Notes under the pieces: generated by a model
Database searches by the model: none
What the model saw: only the letters and a program-made list of their open reading frames with translations
What the model was told of the DNA's origin: nothing
Program-made: the position numbers and the translations under genes
Assembly (NCBI GenBank): GCA_903915535.1
Contig: CAIWTJ010000199.1
Coordinates: 1-64,000, forward strand
Reading direction: 5' to 3'
Length of the DNA: 64,000 nucleotides
From: Enhydrobacter aerosaccus
GTDB taxonomy: Bacteria; Pseudomonadota; Alphaproteobacteria; Reyranellales; Reyranellaceae
In this document: in pieces, positions 8,985 to 17,230 of the stretch
How positions within the stretch are numbered: the stretch's first letter is position 1
Layout of the letters: every line of letters begins with the position of its first letter

Positions 8985-9060
8985 GGGCCCGTAGTTCAGC
9001 GGTTAGAACGAGCCGCTCATAACGGTTATGTCGCAGGTTCGAATCCTGCCGGGCCTACCA
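8985..9060 (+). tRNA. tRNA with CAU anticodon, probably tRNA-Ile2 (lysidine type)
   Basis: A complete 76-base cloverleaf with encoded CCA. Acceptor GGGCCCG pairs with CGGGCCT (first pair G-U); D arm GTTC/GAAC; anticodon stem AGCCG/CGGTT around loop CTCATAA (anticodon CAT at bases 34-36); T arm GCAGG/CCTGC with loop TTCGAAT. The D loop and acceptor look more like the AUA-reading tRNA-Ile2, modified by TilS, than like elongator or initiator tRNA-Met. Initiator features (three G-C pairs at the base of the anticodon stem) are absent. Gene call is certain, amino acid less so. Confidence 0.93.
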
Positions 9061-9394
9061 GCCAGTCTGGGTTGTTTTTCTACTCCACGTGGAAGAGCCA
9101 GAAAGGGCCGCTAAATGCGGCCCTTTCTGCACCTACTGTTGACTGAGACCGCTCCATGCAGGGGGCTCCAGGCGACATTTGGGCAAGATCTCCCGAGATC
9201 GCAATTCGAGTCACTACTCTACCCCCAAGGGTAAATCCTCGATGCCCGGAATTCGAATCCAGGCCGCCCTTGGAGACTCGCTTCAAGCAACAAGCCCACT
9301 CTGCGAACTGCTCCTCGGGGCTTCGCTCAAATCCGGTCTGGGCTATTGAGGCGGATATTGTAGGGTACCCCGTGTCGACGTTTGGGGGGTGTAT
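9061..9394. other. Non-coding gap with terminator-like hairpin and importer leader
   Basis: No credible gene lies in these 334 bases. They hold the hairpin at 9099-9129 and then a segment of lower GC leading to the substrate-binding protein start. Short open frames here have no family-like residues. The segment presumably carries the promoter of the ABC importer, but no convincing -35/-10 pair could be chosen. Confidence 0.6.
9099..9129. terminator. Strong hairpin downstream of the tRNA gene
   Basis: CAGAAAGGGCCGC-TAAAT-GCGGCCCTTTCTG is a perfect 13-base-pair stem with a 5-base loop, 38 bases after the tRNA. There is no long T run after it, so it may terminate weakly or act as an RNA-processing/stability element for the tRNA transcript. 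Confidence 0.65.
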
Positions 9395-10423
9395 ATGCGT
9401 AAGAATATCGGACTAAGGATCGCCTCGGGCTTATTCGCGGTTCTCGCTGGAACGGCACTTCTCGCGGGGCCAGCCGCGGCTCAGGAAAAGAAGATCACGC
9501 TGCTGATCTGGTCCAGCACCTGGAACGGATTGATCAAGCCGCTCGCCGAGCAGTTTACCAAGGATACTGGGATCGCCGTCGACATCGAGGTCGAGGCCTC
9601 TTCCATGGAGGGGTTAGTCAAAGTCCAGGCGATGCGCGGAAAGCCGACGGCGGACGTCTGGTTCACCGCCCAGGGCGTCGCCGAACGCGCCGCCAGCGAT
9701 CCCGGCCTGTTGGCGCCGATGCCGGTCGACAAGCTCAGCAATTGGAAGGACATCATTCCGGGCGGCACCAGCCCCACTTTCGCAGCGGCCTACTACTATC
9801 CGTTCGGAATCGTCTACCGTCCCGACCTCGTCCCCGGCGGCAAGATCACGTCGTGGGAGGAACTTTGGGGGCCCGGTTTCGAGAACAAGCTCGCGCTGCC
9901 GGCGCCCTCCTTCTTCTCGGGCCGCATGATCCTGGTGTCGGCACTTCTCGCCGGCGGCAGCATCGACAATGTCGATCCCGGAATCGAAAAGCTGAAGAAG
10001 GTCAAGAAGAACGCCGCGTTCTGGTTCACCTCCGATCCGCAGGCGCGCAAGGCACTGGCGCAGGGCGAAGTCTCCGTCATGGTGACTTCCTCCTCGACCG
10101 TGAAGACGCTGGCCGACCAGGGCGTCACCGTGAAGATGGTCAGTCCCAAGCCGGCACCCATCATTTTCGAGGGCGTCACCATTCTGAAGGGCGGCAAAGA
10201 GGATCTCGCCGCGCAATTCGTCAACTACGTGATCAGCCAGCAATGGCAGAAGACGATCACCGAAGTGTGGAACATGGGCCCGGTGAACAAGAACGTACCG
10301 CCTGCCGGCAAGTTCGCCGACGTCCTGCCCAAGGACGGAGATGCCGTCACCTTCAACGAGACCACGATCAACGAACGGCTGGCGGGTTGGACCGAGAAGT
10401 TCAATCAGGCCATCGGTCAGTGA
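9395..10423 (+). CDS. ABC importer substrate-binding protein (polyamine/iron type)
   Basis: A periplasmic binding protein of 342 residues. It has a classical signal peptide (MRKNIGLRIASGLFAVLAGT ending PAAAQE) and the fold of family-1 binding proteins such as PotD, FbpA and ThiB: ITLLIWSSTWNG, TADVWFTAQGVAE, AAYYYPFGIVYRPDLV. The start ATG 9395 follows a GGGGGG Shine-Dalgarno run at 9384-9389 at good spacing; an in-frame GTG at 9389 overlaps that run and is less likely. It is first in a four-gene importer operon. The ligand (polyamine, Fe3+ or another small cation/anion) cannot be decided from sequence. Confidence 0.92.
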   Translation: MRKNIGLRIASGLFAVLAGTALLAGPAAAQEKKITLLIWSSTWNGLIKPLAEQFTKDTGIAVDIEVEASSMEGLVKVQAMRGKPTADVWFTAQGVAERAASDPGLLAPMPVDKLSNWKDIIPGGTSPTFAAAYYYPFGIVYRPDLVPGGKITSWEELWGPGFENKLALPAPSFFSGRMILVSALLAGGSIDNVDPGIEKLKKVKKNAAFWFTSDPQARKALAQGEVSVMVTSSSTVKTLADQGVTVKMVSPKPAPIIFEGVTILKGGKEDLAAQFVNYVISQQWQKTITEVWNMGPVNKNVPPAGKFADVLPKDGDAVTFNETTINERLAGWTEKFNQAIGQ

Positions 10424-10424
10424 G

Positions 10425-11519
10425 TTGAGCGCCACGTCCGGCGCAACTATCTCGCGGGGCTGCAGGCTCGAGATCGAGGGGCTGGCCAAGAACTATGGTG
10501 ACGTCGCGGCAATCTCCGACGTCACGCTGACAGTGCCGCCCGGCGCGCTAATCACTCTGCTCGGCCCGTCGGGATGCGGCAAGACGACGTTGATGCGCAG
10601 TATCGCGGGCTTCGTTTCCCCCGACCGTGGGCGAATCGCCCTGGACGGCCGCGACCTGCTTGCTTTGCCGCCGGAACGGCGTTCGACGGCCATGCTGTTC
10701 CAGAACTACAGCCTGTTTCCGCACATGACGGTCGCGGCAAATGTCGGCTTCGGGCTACGCATGCATGGCGTGCGTCGTGCCGAAGCCGAGCCGCGCATCG
10801 CGGAAGCGCTGCGTCTCACACGTATTGCCGAGTTGGCCGATCGCCACCCCGGTCAGCTTTCCGGCGGCCAGCAACAGCGCGTTGCGCTGGCACGCGCGCT
10901 CGTCACGCGTCCCGACATCCTCCTGCTCGACGAGCCGTTCGGCGCGCTCGATCAGAGTCTGCGCGAAGAGGTACAGATCGAGTTGCGCAAGCTGCAGCAG
11001 TCTCTCGGCATTACAACGCTGGTGGTCACTCATGACCAGCTCGAGGCACTCACGCTGTCAGATCTCGTTGCCGTAATGAATGCCGGCCGCATCGAGCAGA
11101 TCGGGCCTCCGATCGAGATTTACGATCGTCCCAATACAGCCTTCGTGGCCAAGTTCATGGGCGTCGAAAATCTTGTTCCCGTCAGACTGGGCGCGCGAGA
11201 TGGGGACCGAATGCGTGTTGCAGCGGGCTCCCTGGAAGCGCTTGTACGGCTGCATACTACCGCAGGGGTCGTGGACTCAGCCATCCTTGCCGTACGTGCC
11301 GACGCCGTTGAGATCGCTTCCCCCGGAGAACCGGGCACAGTCGCTGCACGCATTGCGTTTGCGACCAACCGCGGCTCGTCGGCGCTGTACGAAGTGACCA
11401 CGGACGATGGCCAAAACCTCCAGGCGAGCGAAGATCGCCGCGGCGGCACGTTGCGCGCACTCGGGTCACGCGTCGGTGTACGCTTGCGCGGTGAGGCCTG
11501 TTGCCTTGTGACGGGATAA
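10425..11519 (+). CDS. ABC importer ATPase, PotA-like
   Basis: A 364-residue nucleotide-binding subunit. Walker A GPSGCGKTT, Q-loop MLFQNYSLFPHM, signature LSGGQQQRVALARAL, Walker B ILLLDEPFGALD and the H-loop VVTHDQLEAL are all intact. A C-terminal TOBE-type domain follows (FVAKFMGVENLVPVRL). The frame continues upstream into the binding-protein gene; TTG 10425, one base after that stop codon, is the best start before the conserved LEIEGLAKNYGDV. It powers the permease pair encoded downstream. Confidence 0.93.
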   Translation: MSATSGATISRGCRLEIEGLAKNYGDVAAISDVTLTVPPGALITLLGPSGCGKTTLMRSIAGFVSPDRGRIALDGRDLLALPPERRSTAMLFQNYSLFPHMTVAANVGFGLRMHGVRRAEAEPRIAEALRLTRIAELADRHPGQLSGGQQQRVALARALVTRPDILLLDEPFGALDQSLREEVQIELRKLQQSLGITTLVVTHDQLEALTLSDLVAVMNAGRIEQIGPPIEIYDRPNTAFVAKFMGVENLVPVRLGARDGDRMRVAAGSLEALVRLHTTAGVVDSAILAVRADAVEIASPGEPGTVAARIAFATNRGSSALYEVTTDDGQNLQASEDRRGGTLRALGSRVGVRLRGEACCLVTG

Positions 11520-11524
11520 GCAAG

Positions 11525-12379
11525 ATGCCCCTGCGGCCATACCTTCTCCTGCTTCCCGCCATCGCGGCCTTCAGCCTGTTCGCGGCGGCTTTCGTGACAT
11601 TCATGGTCGTGAGCTTCCAGACCGCGACGCCCGGTACCGTGCTCACGCATGGTCCCGCCACCTTCGCCAACTATAGTGCCGTCATCGCCTCGCCGCTGGC
11701 CCGCAGCACCGCCCTCGCTACGCTGCGCCTTGCCGGACTGATGACGCTCCTCACGGCATTGCTCGGCTATCCCTTGGCCTATGTGCTGGCGCGGTCGACA
11801 TCACGGTTACTGCGCAGGCTGGTGCTGTTCGGCCTGATCGTGACCTTCTTGTCCGGAGGAGTGACGCGGGCCTATGCTTGGCTGATCATCCTGGGCAATC
11901 GCGGCTTGCTGAATCAAATGCTGGTCGCACTCGGCCTGCCGACCGTCCGGCTAGCCTACAACGAAACCGGCGTCGTGATCGGCGTCGTGCACTTCCTCCT
12001 TCCGTTCTTCGTGCTCACCTTGCTCGCGGCCCTTAAGAATATTCCGCTTTCGCTCGAGGAATCTGCCCGCAATCTCGGCGCCTCGCGCTGGCGGGTTTTC
12101 TGGCATGTCGTGTTGCCGCTCTCGATACCGGGGCTGGTATCGGCCGCCTCGCTGAGCTTTGCCGGTGCGCTCTCAGCCTTCCTGTTCCCGGAGCTGCTGG
12201 GCGGCGGCCGCGTGCACATGGCCTCCAACGTGATCTTCGAAACCATCCTCACAGACTTCAACTTGCCGCGCGTCGCGGCCATGGCAGCCCTGTTCCTCGT
12301 GCTCGCCCTTGCAGCGCTCGCCCTGCTGGGCTCGCTCGAACGGAGAACAGCCAAGCTGTGGGCCGGTGCGACGCGATGA
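11525..12379 (+). CDS. ABC importer permease, PotB-like
   Basis: A 284-residue inner-membrane permease with about six hydrophobic helices. The cytoplasmic EAA loop that docks on the ATPase is clear: ESARNLGASRWRVFWHVVLP. Start ATG 11525 lies five bases after the ATPase stop. Its stop overlaps the next permease start by four bases (ATGA), so the two permeases form a heterodimer. It resembles spermidine/putrescine-class permeases. Confidence 0.93.
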   Translation: MPLRPYLLLLPAIAAFSLFAAAFVTFMVVSFQTATPGTVLTHGPATFANYSAVIASPLARSTALATLRLAGLMTLLTALLGYPLAYVLARSTSRLLRRLVLFGLIVTFLSGGVTRAYAWLIILGNRGLLNQMLVALGLPTVRLAYNETGVVIGVVHFLLPFFVLTLLAALKNIPLSLEESARNLGASRWRVFWHVVLPLSIPGLVSAASLSFAGALSAFLFPELLGGGRVHMASNVIFETILTDFNLPRVAAMAALFLVLALAALALLGSLERRTAKLWAGATR

Positions 12380-13176
12380 AGTCGCTCACCTCCTATTCGC
12401 CGGCCGTAGCCGCGCTCGCCGCACTGGTCATGGCCTTCATCTTGCTGCCCGTCGCGTTCATAGCGCTCTATGCCTTTAACGATGGGGGCTATCTCGTTCT
12501 GCCGCCCAAGGGACTGACCCTCCATTGGTTCGTTAATTTCTTCGAAATCGCGCGCTTCCGCGCCGCCCTCCAGGCAAGCCTTGTCGTCTCCGCCGTGGTC
12601 GCGCCCTTGAGCCTGCTGATTTCTGTGCCCGCCGCCGTCGCGATCGTGCGCTATCGTTTTCCCGGCCGCGATCTAGTGAATGCGTTGATCATGTCACCGC
12701 TGGTCGTGCCCGGCGTCGTGATCGGCATTTCCTTCCTGAGCCTCTCTGCGCGGGTCGGCACCGGCATCGGACTGCTGCCGATCATGGTGGCGCTCACCTG
12801 TTTTGCCTTTCCTTTCGCGGTACGCGCGCTGGTTGCCAACCTCCACGGCCTCGACCCCCGCCTTGAAGAGGCCGCGCGCAATCTCGGCGCATCGCGATGG
12901 AAAGCGTTCCTTTTCGTGACCTTGCCACAGCTTCGGCCTGGTCTGCTGGCCGGCGGCATCTTCGTGTTCGTGGAGGCGATCGATAACTTCTCGATTGCCG
13001 TATTTCTGACCAACTCCCGCACGACCACGTTACCGGTCGAGGCCTTCTCTTACATTCGAGATTTCGACGATCCGACAGTCGCGGCAATGGCCGTACTGCT
13101 TATGAGTCTAAGTGTTGTACTGGTGTTTCTGATCGACCGGCTGGTCGGCCTCGACCGCTTCCTCGACCTCAAATAG
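12376..13176 (+). CDS. ABC importer permease, PotC-like
   Basis: A 266-residue second permease of the importer. It has about six hydrophobic segments and the EAA loop EAARNLGASRWKAFLFVTLP. Residues after LPPKGLTLHWFVNFF match the N-terminal region of PotC-type permeases. Start ATG 12376 overlaps the previous stop. It ends the operon; the next gene is convergent, three bases away. Confidence 0.93.
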   Translation: MKSLTSYSPAVAALAALVMAFILLPVAFIALYAFNDGGYLVLPPKGLTLHWFVNFFEIARFRAALQASLVVSAVVAPLSLLISVPAAVAIVRYRFPGRDLVNALIMSPLVVPGVVIGISFLSLSARVGTGIGLLPIMVALTCFAFPFAVRALVANLHGLDPRLEEAARNLGASRWKAFLFVTLPQLRPGLLAGGIFVFVEAIDNFSIAVFLTNSRTTTLPVEAFSYIRDFDDPTVAAMAVLLMSLSVVLVFLIDRLVGLDRFLDLK

Positions 13177-13179
13177 GCG

Positions 13180-14025
13180 CTACCGGCGCGCCACGAAGCG
13201 CAGTGCCACGCCGCAGGCTTCCTGCGGCGGCACCTCGACGGCGCCATCGGGCGTGCGTCGATGAGGCAGTGCCGCGCCCGCAAGGAACGCCTCGGTCTTG
13301 CCCGGATCGTCGACGAACAATTCGAGCGCTGCCACGAAAGGCGCCTTCGGCTTGAAGGAAGTGCCCGGGAACAGCGACGCCAGCAGCGCCGGCGTGACGA
13401 AGCGCAGGGTCGCCTTTCCCGCCGCGACCGTGAGGCTGCCGTCCGCCGCACGCTTGGCCTCCACGCCATAGAACTTGGCAAAGGGCGACGCCATCTCTGA
13501 GGGATCGTCGGCAACGCCGATCAGGCCGGCGATCCCGCGCGTGCCGTTGGCATGCGAGAGATTCTGGCCGCGCCACATCAACTCTGGCGTGACGCGCTGG
13601 TTCACGTGGATACCGAGGCCCGGCAAGAGCCTGTGCGGCGGCAAGTAGATCAGCCGGAAGCGCGCAGTGTCGTTGCCTTCCGGTCGGTGATGGTCGAACA
13701 CCGGCAACGGCTCGACACCCGCCGCCTTCAAGGTCTGATAGGCAGCGTCGGCATCCTTGGTGGCGAGCGCCAGATCCTTCAGCCCGTCGCCTTCCGCATC
13801 AAGCCGGGAAAAGCGCGCGGCGTTGCGCTCATTCTTCTCGATCGGCACCAGCAGCTCGAGATAGTCGTCCTCGAACATCATATTGTAGTTTGCGGTCCCT
13901 ACTGTCTTGGGATGCAGATAATATTGAGACAGGCTGAAGCCGAGACGACGGTAGGTCGCGGCCGCGCTTTCCAGGTCCCGAACCCAAATTACGCAGTGGC
14001 TGATACCCGTAATCGCGCTGCCCAT
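13180..14025 (-). CDS. VOC-superfamily (glyoxalase-like domain) protein
   Basis: A 281-residue protein with an N-terminal vicinal-oxygen-chelate half: ITGISHCVIWVRDLESAAAT, YRRLGFSLSQYY, then MFEDDYLELLVP. A weaker second half follows (FVAALELFVDDPGKTEAFLA). This is the pattern of the large uncharacterised glyoxalase-like group (Pfam Glyoxalase_3). Metal-binding candidates are His and Glu in the first half. Possible roles are dioxygenase, lyase or binding function; none can be chosen. It is convergent with the importer operon. Confidence 0.85.
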   Translation of the reverse strand: MGSAITGISHCVIWVRDLESAAATYRRLGFSLSQYYLHPKTVGTANYNMMFEDDYLELLVPIEKNERNAARFSRLDAEGDGLKDLALATKDADAAYQTLKAAGVEPLPVFDHHRPEGNDTARFRLIYLPPHRLLPGLGIHVNQRVTPELMWRGQNLSHANGTRGIAGLIGVADDPSEMASPFAKFYGVEAKRAADGSLTVAAGKATLRFVTPALLASLFPGTSFKPKAPFVAALELFVDDPGKTEAFLAGAALPHRRTPDGAVEVPPQEACGVALRFVARR

Positions 14026-14427
14026 TCGACTGGTCCTTACTTCGGCTGTTCGAGCATTACCTTAGTGCCTCGGTGCCTGCGAAGCCAATCCGCTACGAGC
14101 TTATGACTCCGACAGGCTGGACCAGGCAGCTTCCCGCTGCGTTGTCTCTGCACCAGCCAATGATCAGGCGGCACGTCTCCGACAATTCAAAACAGTGGCA
14201 ACCGCGCGATGAGGCCCCTCACCCGTCTGCGGTCGCGCCAGCGTCTTTGCCCGAACGACAAGCGAACTCGCGCCGCTTTGAGAGATCGAAAAATCCACCG
14301 CCGCAGCAACGGCGATGGGAAAGTCTTGCGCGGCTCCGGGCAAGCTGCCCTGCGCCATGCCAGGTCGAACAAGTTCGCCGTTCCAGCCGCTCTCCGTAGC
14401 GACGGGCGGCATGCCGCGATCGCCGGA
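14026..14427. other. Non-coding gap
   Basis: These 402 bases lie between two minus-strand genes. Small open frames on both strands show no recognisable domain, no signal peptide and no good ribosome-binding site. No clear repeat, hairpin or tRNA was found. It may be decayed sequence, with the promoter of the VOC gene at its left end. Confidence 0.55.
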
Positions 14428-15639
14428 CTATCCGCAGATCCGGAGAATGGTGAGGATGTAGATCCTGATCATGTCCAGATAGTCACCGACATCGACACGC
14501 TCGTCCGGCATCGTGTTGTAGCGGCCGCCGGGACCGCAGACGACGCCCGACATCCCGCCCATGCGATAGAGGTGCGCCGCATCGGTGCCGTAGAAGCCGG
14601 GCGGCGTGATGGCGCCGGTGGGCTGCTTTTCACCACGCACTTCTTCATAGGACGCATTCAACGCCTGGACGATCGGGTTGTCCTGCGCGACTTCGAAGGA
14701 CGGCATGGTAACACGGCCGGCCTGCGATTCCGTCTGCACCGTGGCCTTGAGCCCGGGATGGCGCTTCTCGAGCGCCTGCAGCACGCCCTGCAGATCGGCG
14801 AGCGCCCCCGCTTCCGTCTGGCCCGGCGCATAGCGGCCGGAGCCCTTGATGCGCACGAAATCCGCCACCTGCGGCGGCCGCCACTCGTGGAGTTCCTTGC
14901 CGAGCGCGCCATGGACGACACCGACATGCACGCGGTTGATCTTCTCGTGCTCCGGCGATTTGGCGCCGGAAAATTTCAACGCATTCAGCGTCGGGATCAG
15001 GTCGCACGCCGCGGCGATCGCATCCACCGCCTCCTCGCGCTTCGACAGATGCCGCGTGTCTCCCACCAGCTCGATCGTGAACACGAAGGCCGCGGCATGC
15101 ATTGTCAGCGCCTGCAGGTCGGTGGGCTCGCTGTTGATGAAATAGTCGGCGCGCCAGCCCTGCTGGAGCAGCGCCACGGTGCCGATGCCGCCTTGCAGCT
15201 CGCCCACGACGAAGGTGAGGATCACGTCGCCCTTCAGTTTCACGCCGGCATCGATCAGCGTCTTCAGCGCGCAGAAGTAGGCGGCGTCGCCGGACTTCAT
15301 GTTGGAGACGCCGATGCCGTAGATGAACTTGTCGTCGACCTTCCCGCCCCAGGGATCGACGGTCCAGCCCTCGGTGACGGGGTTGGTGTCGATGTGCCCG
15401 TTGAACAGCAGGCTCTTGCCGCCGCCCGTCCCGCGCAAGCGTCCGATCGCATTGACGCGCTCGCCCGGCACCGGCGTCAGCTCCGCTTCCATGCCCAGCC
15501 CGCGCATCTGCTCGGCCATCCAGCCCGCCAGCGCCTTTTCGCCGTCGGTCTGGGTGTAGCTCTTGTGCCGGACCATGCGGCTCAGGAAATCGAGGCAATA
15601 GGCCTTGTCGATCTTTGCCAGAACGTCCTTGGCGTGCAT
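14428..15639 (-). CDS. M20-family hydrolase homologue with altered metal site
   Basis: A 403-residue ArgE/DapE-type protein. The fold signature is good: LLFNGHIDTNP (His82), GIGVSNMKSGDAA, FVVGELQGGIGT, SEPTD and CGPGGRYNTMPDERV. Three positions normally used for the two-zinc site or catalysis differ: the bridging Asp is Asn113, the catalytic Glu of the EE pair is Gly146, and the C-terminal metal His is missing. It lies 13 bases before the dipeptide importer ATPase gene's end and on the same strand, but is last in that run. It may hydrolyse an imported N-acyl or peptide compound by a changed mechanism, or only bind one. Confidence 0.85.
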   Translation of the reverse strand: MHAKDVLAKIDKAYCLDFLSRMVRHKSYTQTDGEKALAGWMAEQMRGLGMEAELTPVPGERVNAIGRLRGTGGGKSLLFNGHIDTNPVTEGWTVDPWGGKVDDKFIYGIGVSNMKSGDAAYFCALKTLIDAGVKLKGDVILTFVVGELQGGIGTVALLQQGWRADYFINSEPTDLQALTMHAAAFVFTIELVGDTRHLSKREEAVDAIAAACDLIPTLNALKFSGAKSPEHEKINRVHVGVVHGALGKELHEWRPPQVADFVRIKGSGRYAPGQTEAGALADLQGVLQALEKRHPGLKATVQTESQAGRVTMPSFEVAQDNPIVQALNASYEEVRGEKQPTGAITPPGFYGTDAAHLYRMGGMSGVVCGPGGRYNTMPDERVDVGDYLDMIRIYILTILRICG

Positions 15640-15652
15640 GCCTCTCTCCCTT

Positions 15653-17230
15653 TTATCCGACCGGCGTCGGCGACGCCGCGATCAGCTCGCGCGTGTAAGA
15701 GTGTATCTCGCCCCGCCGCAGCATCTCCATGTCGAGCAGGTCGACAATTTCGCCCTGCCTCATGACGACGATGCGATGGGCGACCTGGCGCACCAGGTTG
15801 AGGTCGTGGGTGATGAAAAGATAGGCCGTGCCGTTGGCCTCGCGCAGGCGCAGCAGCAGTTCGACCACCGAGGCCTGCACCGAGACGTCGAGCGGGGCGG
15901 TGATCTCGTCGCAGATCACGAGATCCGGCTTTGCGGCAAAGGCGCGCGCGATGGCGACCCGCTGTTTCTCGCCGCCCGAGAGCTGGTGCGGATAGCGCCT
16001 GGCGTAGGCCGCCGGCAACCGCACCTCGTCGAGAAGCGCCGGGATCGTGGCGACATCGCCGCCGTAGAGACGCAGCGGCCGGGCGAGAATATCGCCCACC
16101 GTCTGGCGCGGGTTGAGCGAGGAGTCCGGATGCTGGAACACGATCTGAACGGCCTTGCGATAGGTACGATCCATGTCCTTCACCGAGCCGATGCGCCTGC
16201 CGTCGAGCGCGATGTCGCCCTCGTAGTCGGCGAGCCCCGTGAGCGCCCGCGCGATCGACGACTTGCCCGAGCCCGACTCGCCCACGATGCCCAGGATCTC
16301 GCCGCGCCGGATGTCGAGCGTCACGTGATCGGTGGCCGGCGGCGGCGCCAGCCGGAACAGGCGCTTGCGCCGGTAGCGTACGGCGATCCCCTCGCCGCGC
16401 AGGAGCTCCCGCGGCCGGACCTGGTCGGTCACCAGCCGCTGCTCGGGCCGCGGCACGGCAGCCACCAGGCGGCGCGTGTAGGGGTGCGCCGGCGCGGTGA
16501 AGATGCGGTCGGCCGGCGCTTCCTCGACGATGCGGCCCTTCTCCAGGATCGCGACCCGATCGGCGACGCGCGCCACCAGTGCGAGGTCATGGGAGATATA
16601 GAGAGCGGACACGCCGGTTTCCGCCCGCAGGCGGCCGAACAGCTCGAGGATGCGCGCGCCGGTGATGACGTCGAGCGCCGTCGTCGGCTCGTCGAACACG
16701 ATCAGCTCGGGCCGGCAGGCGAAGGCCGTGGCGATCACCACGCGCTGCTTCTCGCCGCCCGAGGCCTCGTGCGGATAGCGTTTCATCAGCCCGGCCGGAT
16801 CGCGCAGGTCGACATGCGCGAGCGCCTCGGTCGCGGCCTGCCACGCGTCCTTCTCCGACAGGCCGCGGTGGCGCACCAGGACCTCGCTCACCTGCCGGCC
16901 GATCGACAGCGTCGGATTGAGCGCGGTCGAGGGATCCTGGAACACCATGCTCATGCGCCGGCCGCGGATCGTTTCCAGTGCCCGGGCCGACGCCGCGCGC
17001 AAGTCGACATCGCCGAGACGGAGACTGCCGCCTGCCGCCTCGCGCGCGTTGCCCGGCAGATGGCGCATGATCGCCCAGGCCAGCGAGGTCTTGCCCGATC
17101 CCGACTCGCCCACCAGTCCCAGCACCTCGCCCGGCGCGATCGCGAGCGTCACGTCCTCGAGCACGCGTTGCGTGCCCTCGCGCGTGACGTAGTCGAGCGA
17201 ATAGCCGGCAACGGCGAGAACGGGGCTCAT
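15653..17230 (-). CDS. Dipeptide/oligopeptide ABC importer, fused double ATPase
   Basis: A 525-residue protein carrying two complete OppD/OppF-type ATPase domains. Each half has Walker A (GESGSGKTS near 40; GESGSGKSS near 320), a signature motif (SGGEKQRVVIATA; LSGGEKQRVAIAR) and Walker B (LIVFDEPTTALD; LVICDEITAPLD). Peptide-transporter ATPases are more often two separate genes; here they are one. The frame is open upstream, but ATG 17230 overlaps the stop of the permease gene by four bases and starts the conserved LAVAGYSLDYV. It energises the two permeases encoded before it. Confidence 0.94.
   Translation of the reverse strand: MSPVLAVAGYSLDYVTREGTQRVLEDVTLAIAPGEVLGLVGESGSGKTSLAWAIMRHLPGNAREAAGGSLRLGDVDLRAASARALETIRGRRMSMVFQDPSTALNPTLSIGRQVSEVLVRHRGLSEKDAWQAATEALAHVDLRDPAGLMKRYPHEASGGEKQRVVIATAFACRPELIVFDEPTTALDVITGARILELFGRLRAETGVSALYISHDLALVARVADRVAILEKGRIVEEAPADRIFTAPAHPYTRRLVAAVPRPEQRLVTDQVRPRELLRGEGIAVRYRRKRLFRLAPPPATDHVTLDIRRGEILGIVGESGSGKSSIARALTGLADYEGDIALDGRRIGSVKDMDRTYRKAVQIVFQHPDSSLNPRQTVGDILARPLRLYGGDVATIPALLDEVRLPAAYARRYPHQLSGGEKQRVAIARAFAAKPDLVICDEITAPLDVSVQASVVELLLRLREANGTAYLFITHDLNLVRQVAHRIVVMRQGEIVDLLDMEMLRRGEIHSYTRELIAASPTPVG

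Noticed and set aside
9240-9270. Possible tRNA fragment or attachment site (GAATTCGAATCCAGGCC)
   Set aside because: Only nine bases match the T arm of the nearby tRNA, and no matching copy was found at the other end of the importer operon.
14164-14412. An 82-codon open frame on the minus strand in the gap before the VOC gene
   Set aside because: No ribosome site, no recognisable family and a composition that could come from chance in high-GC DNA.
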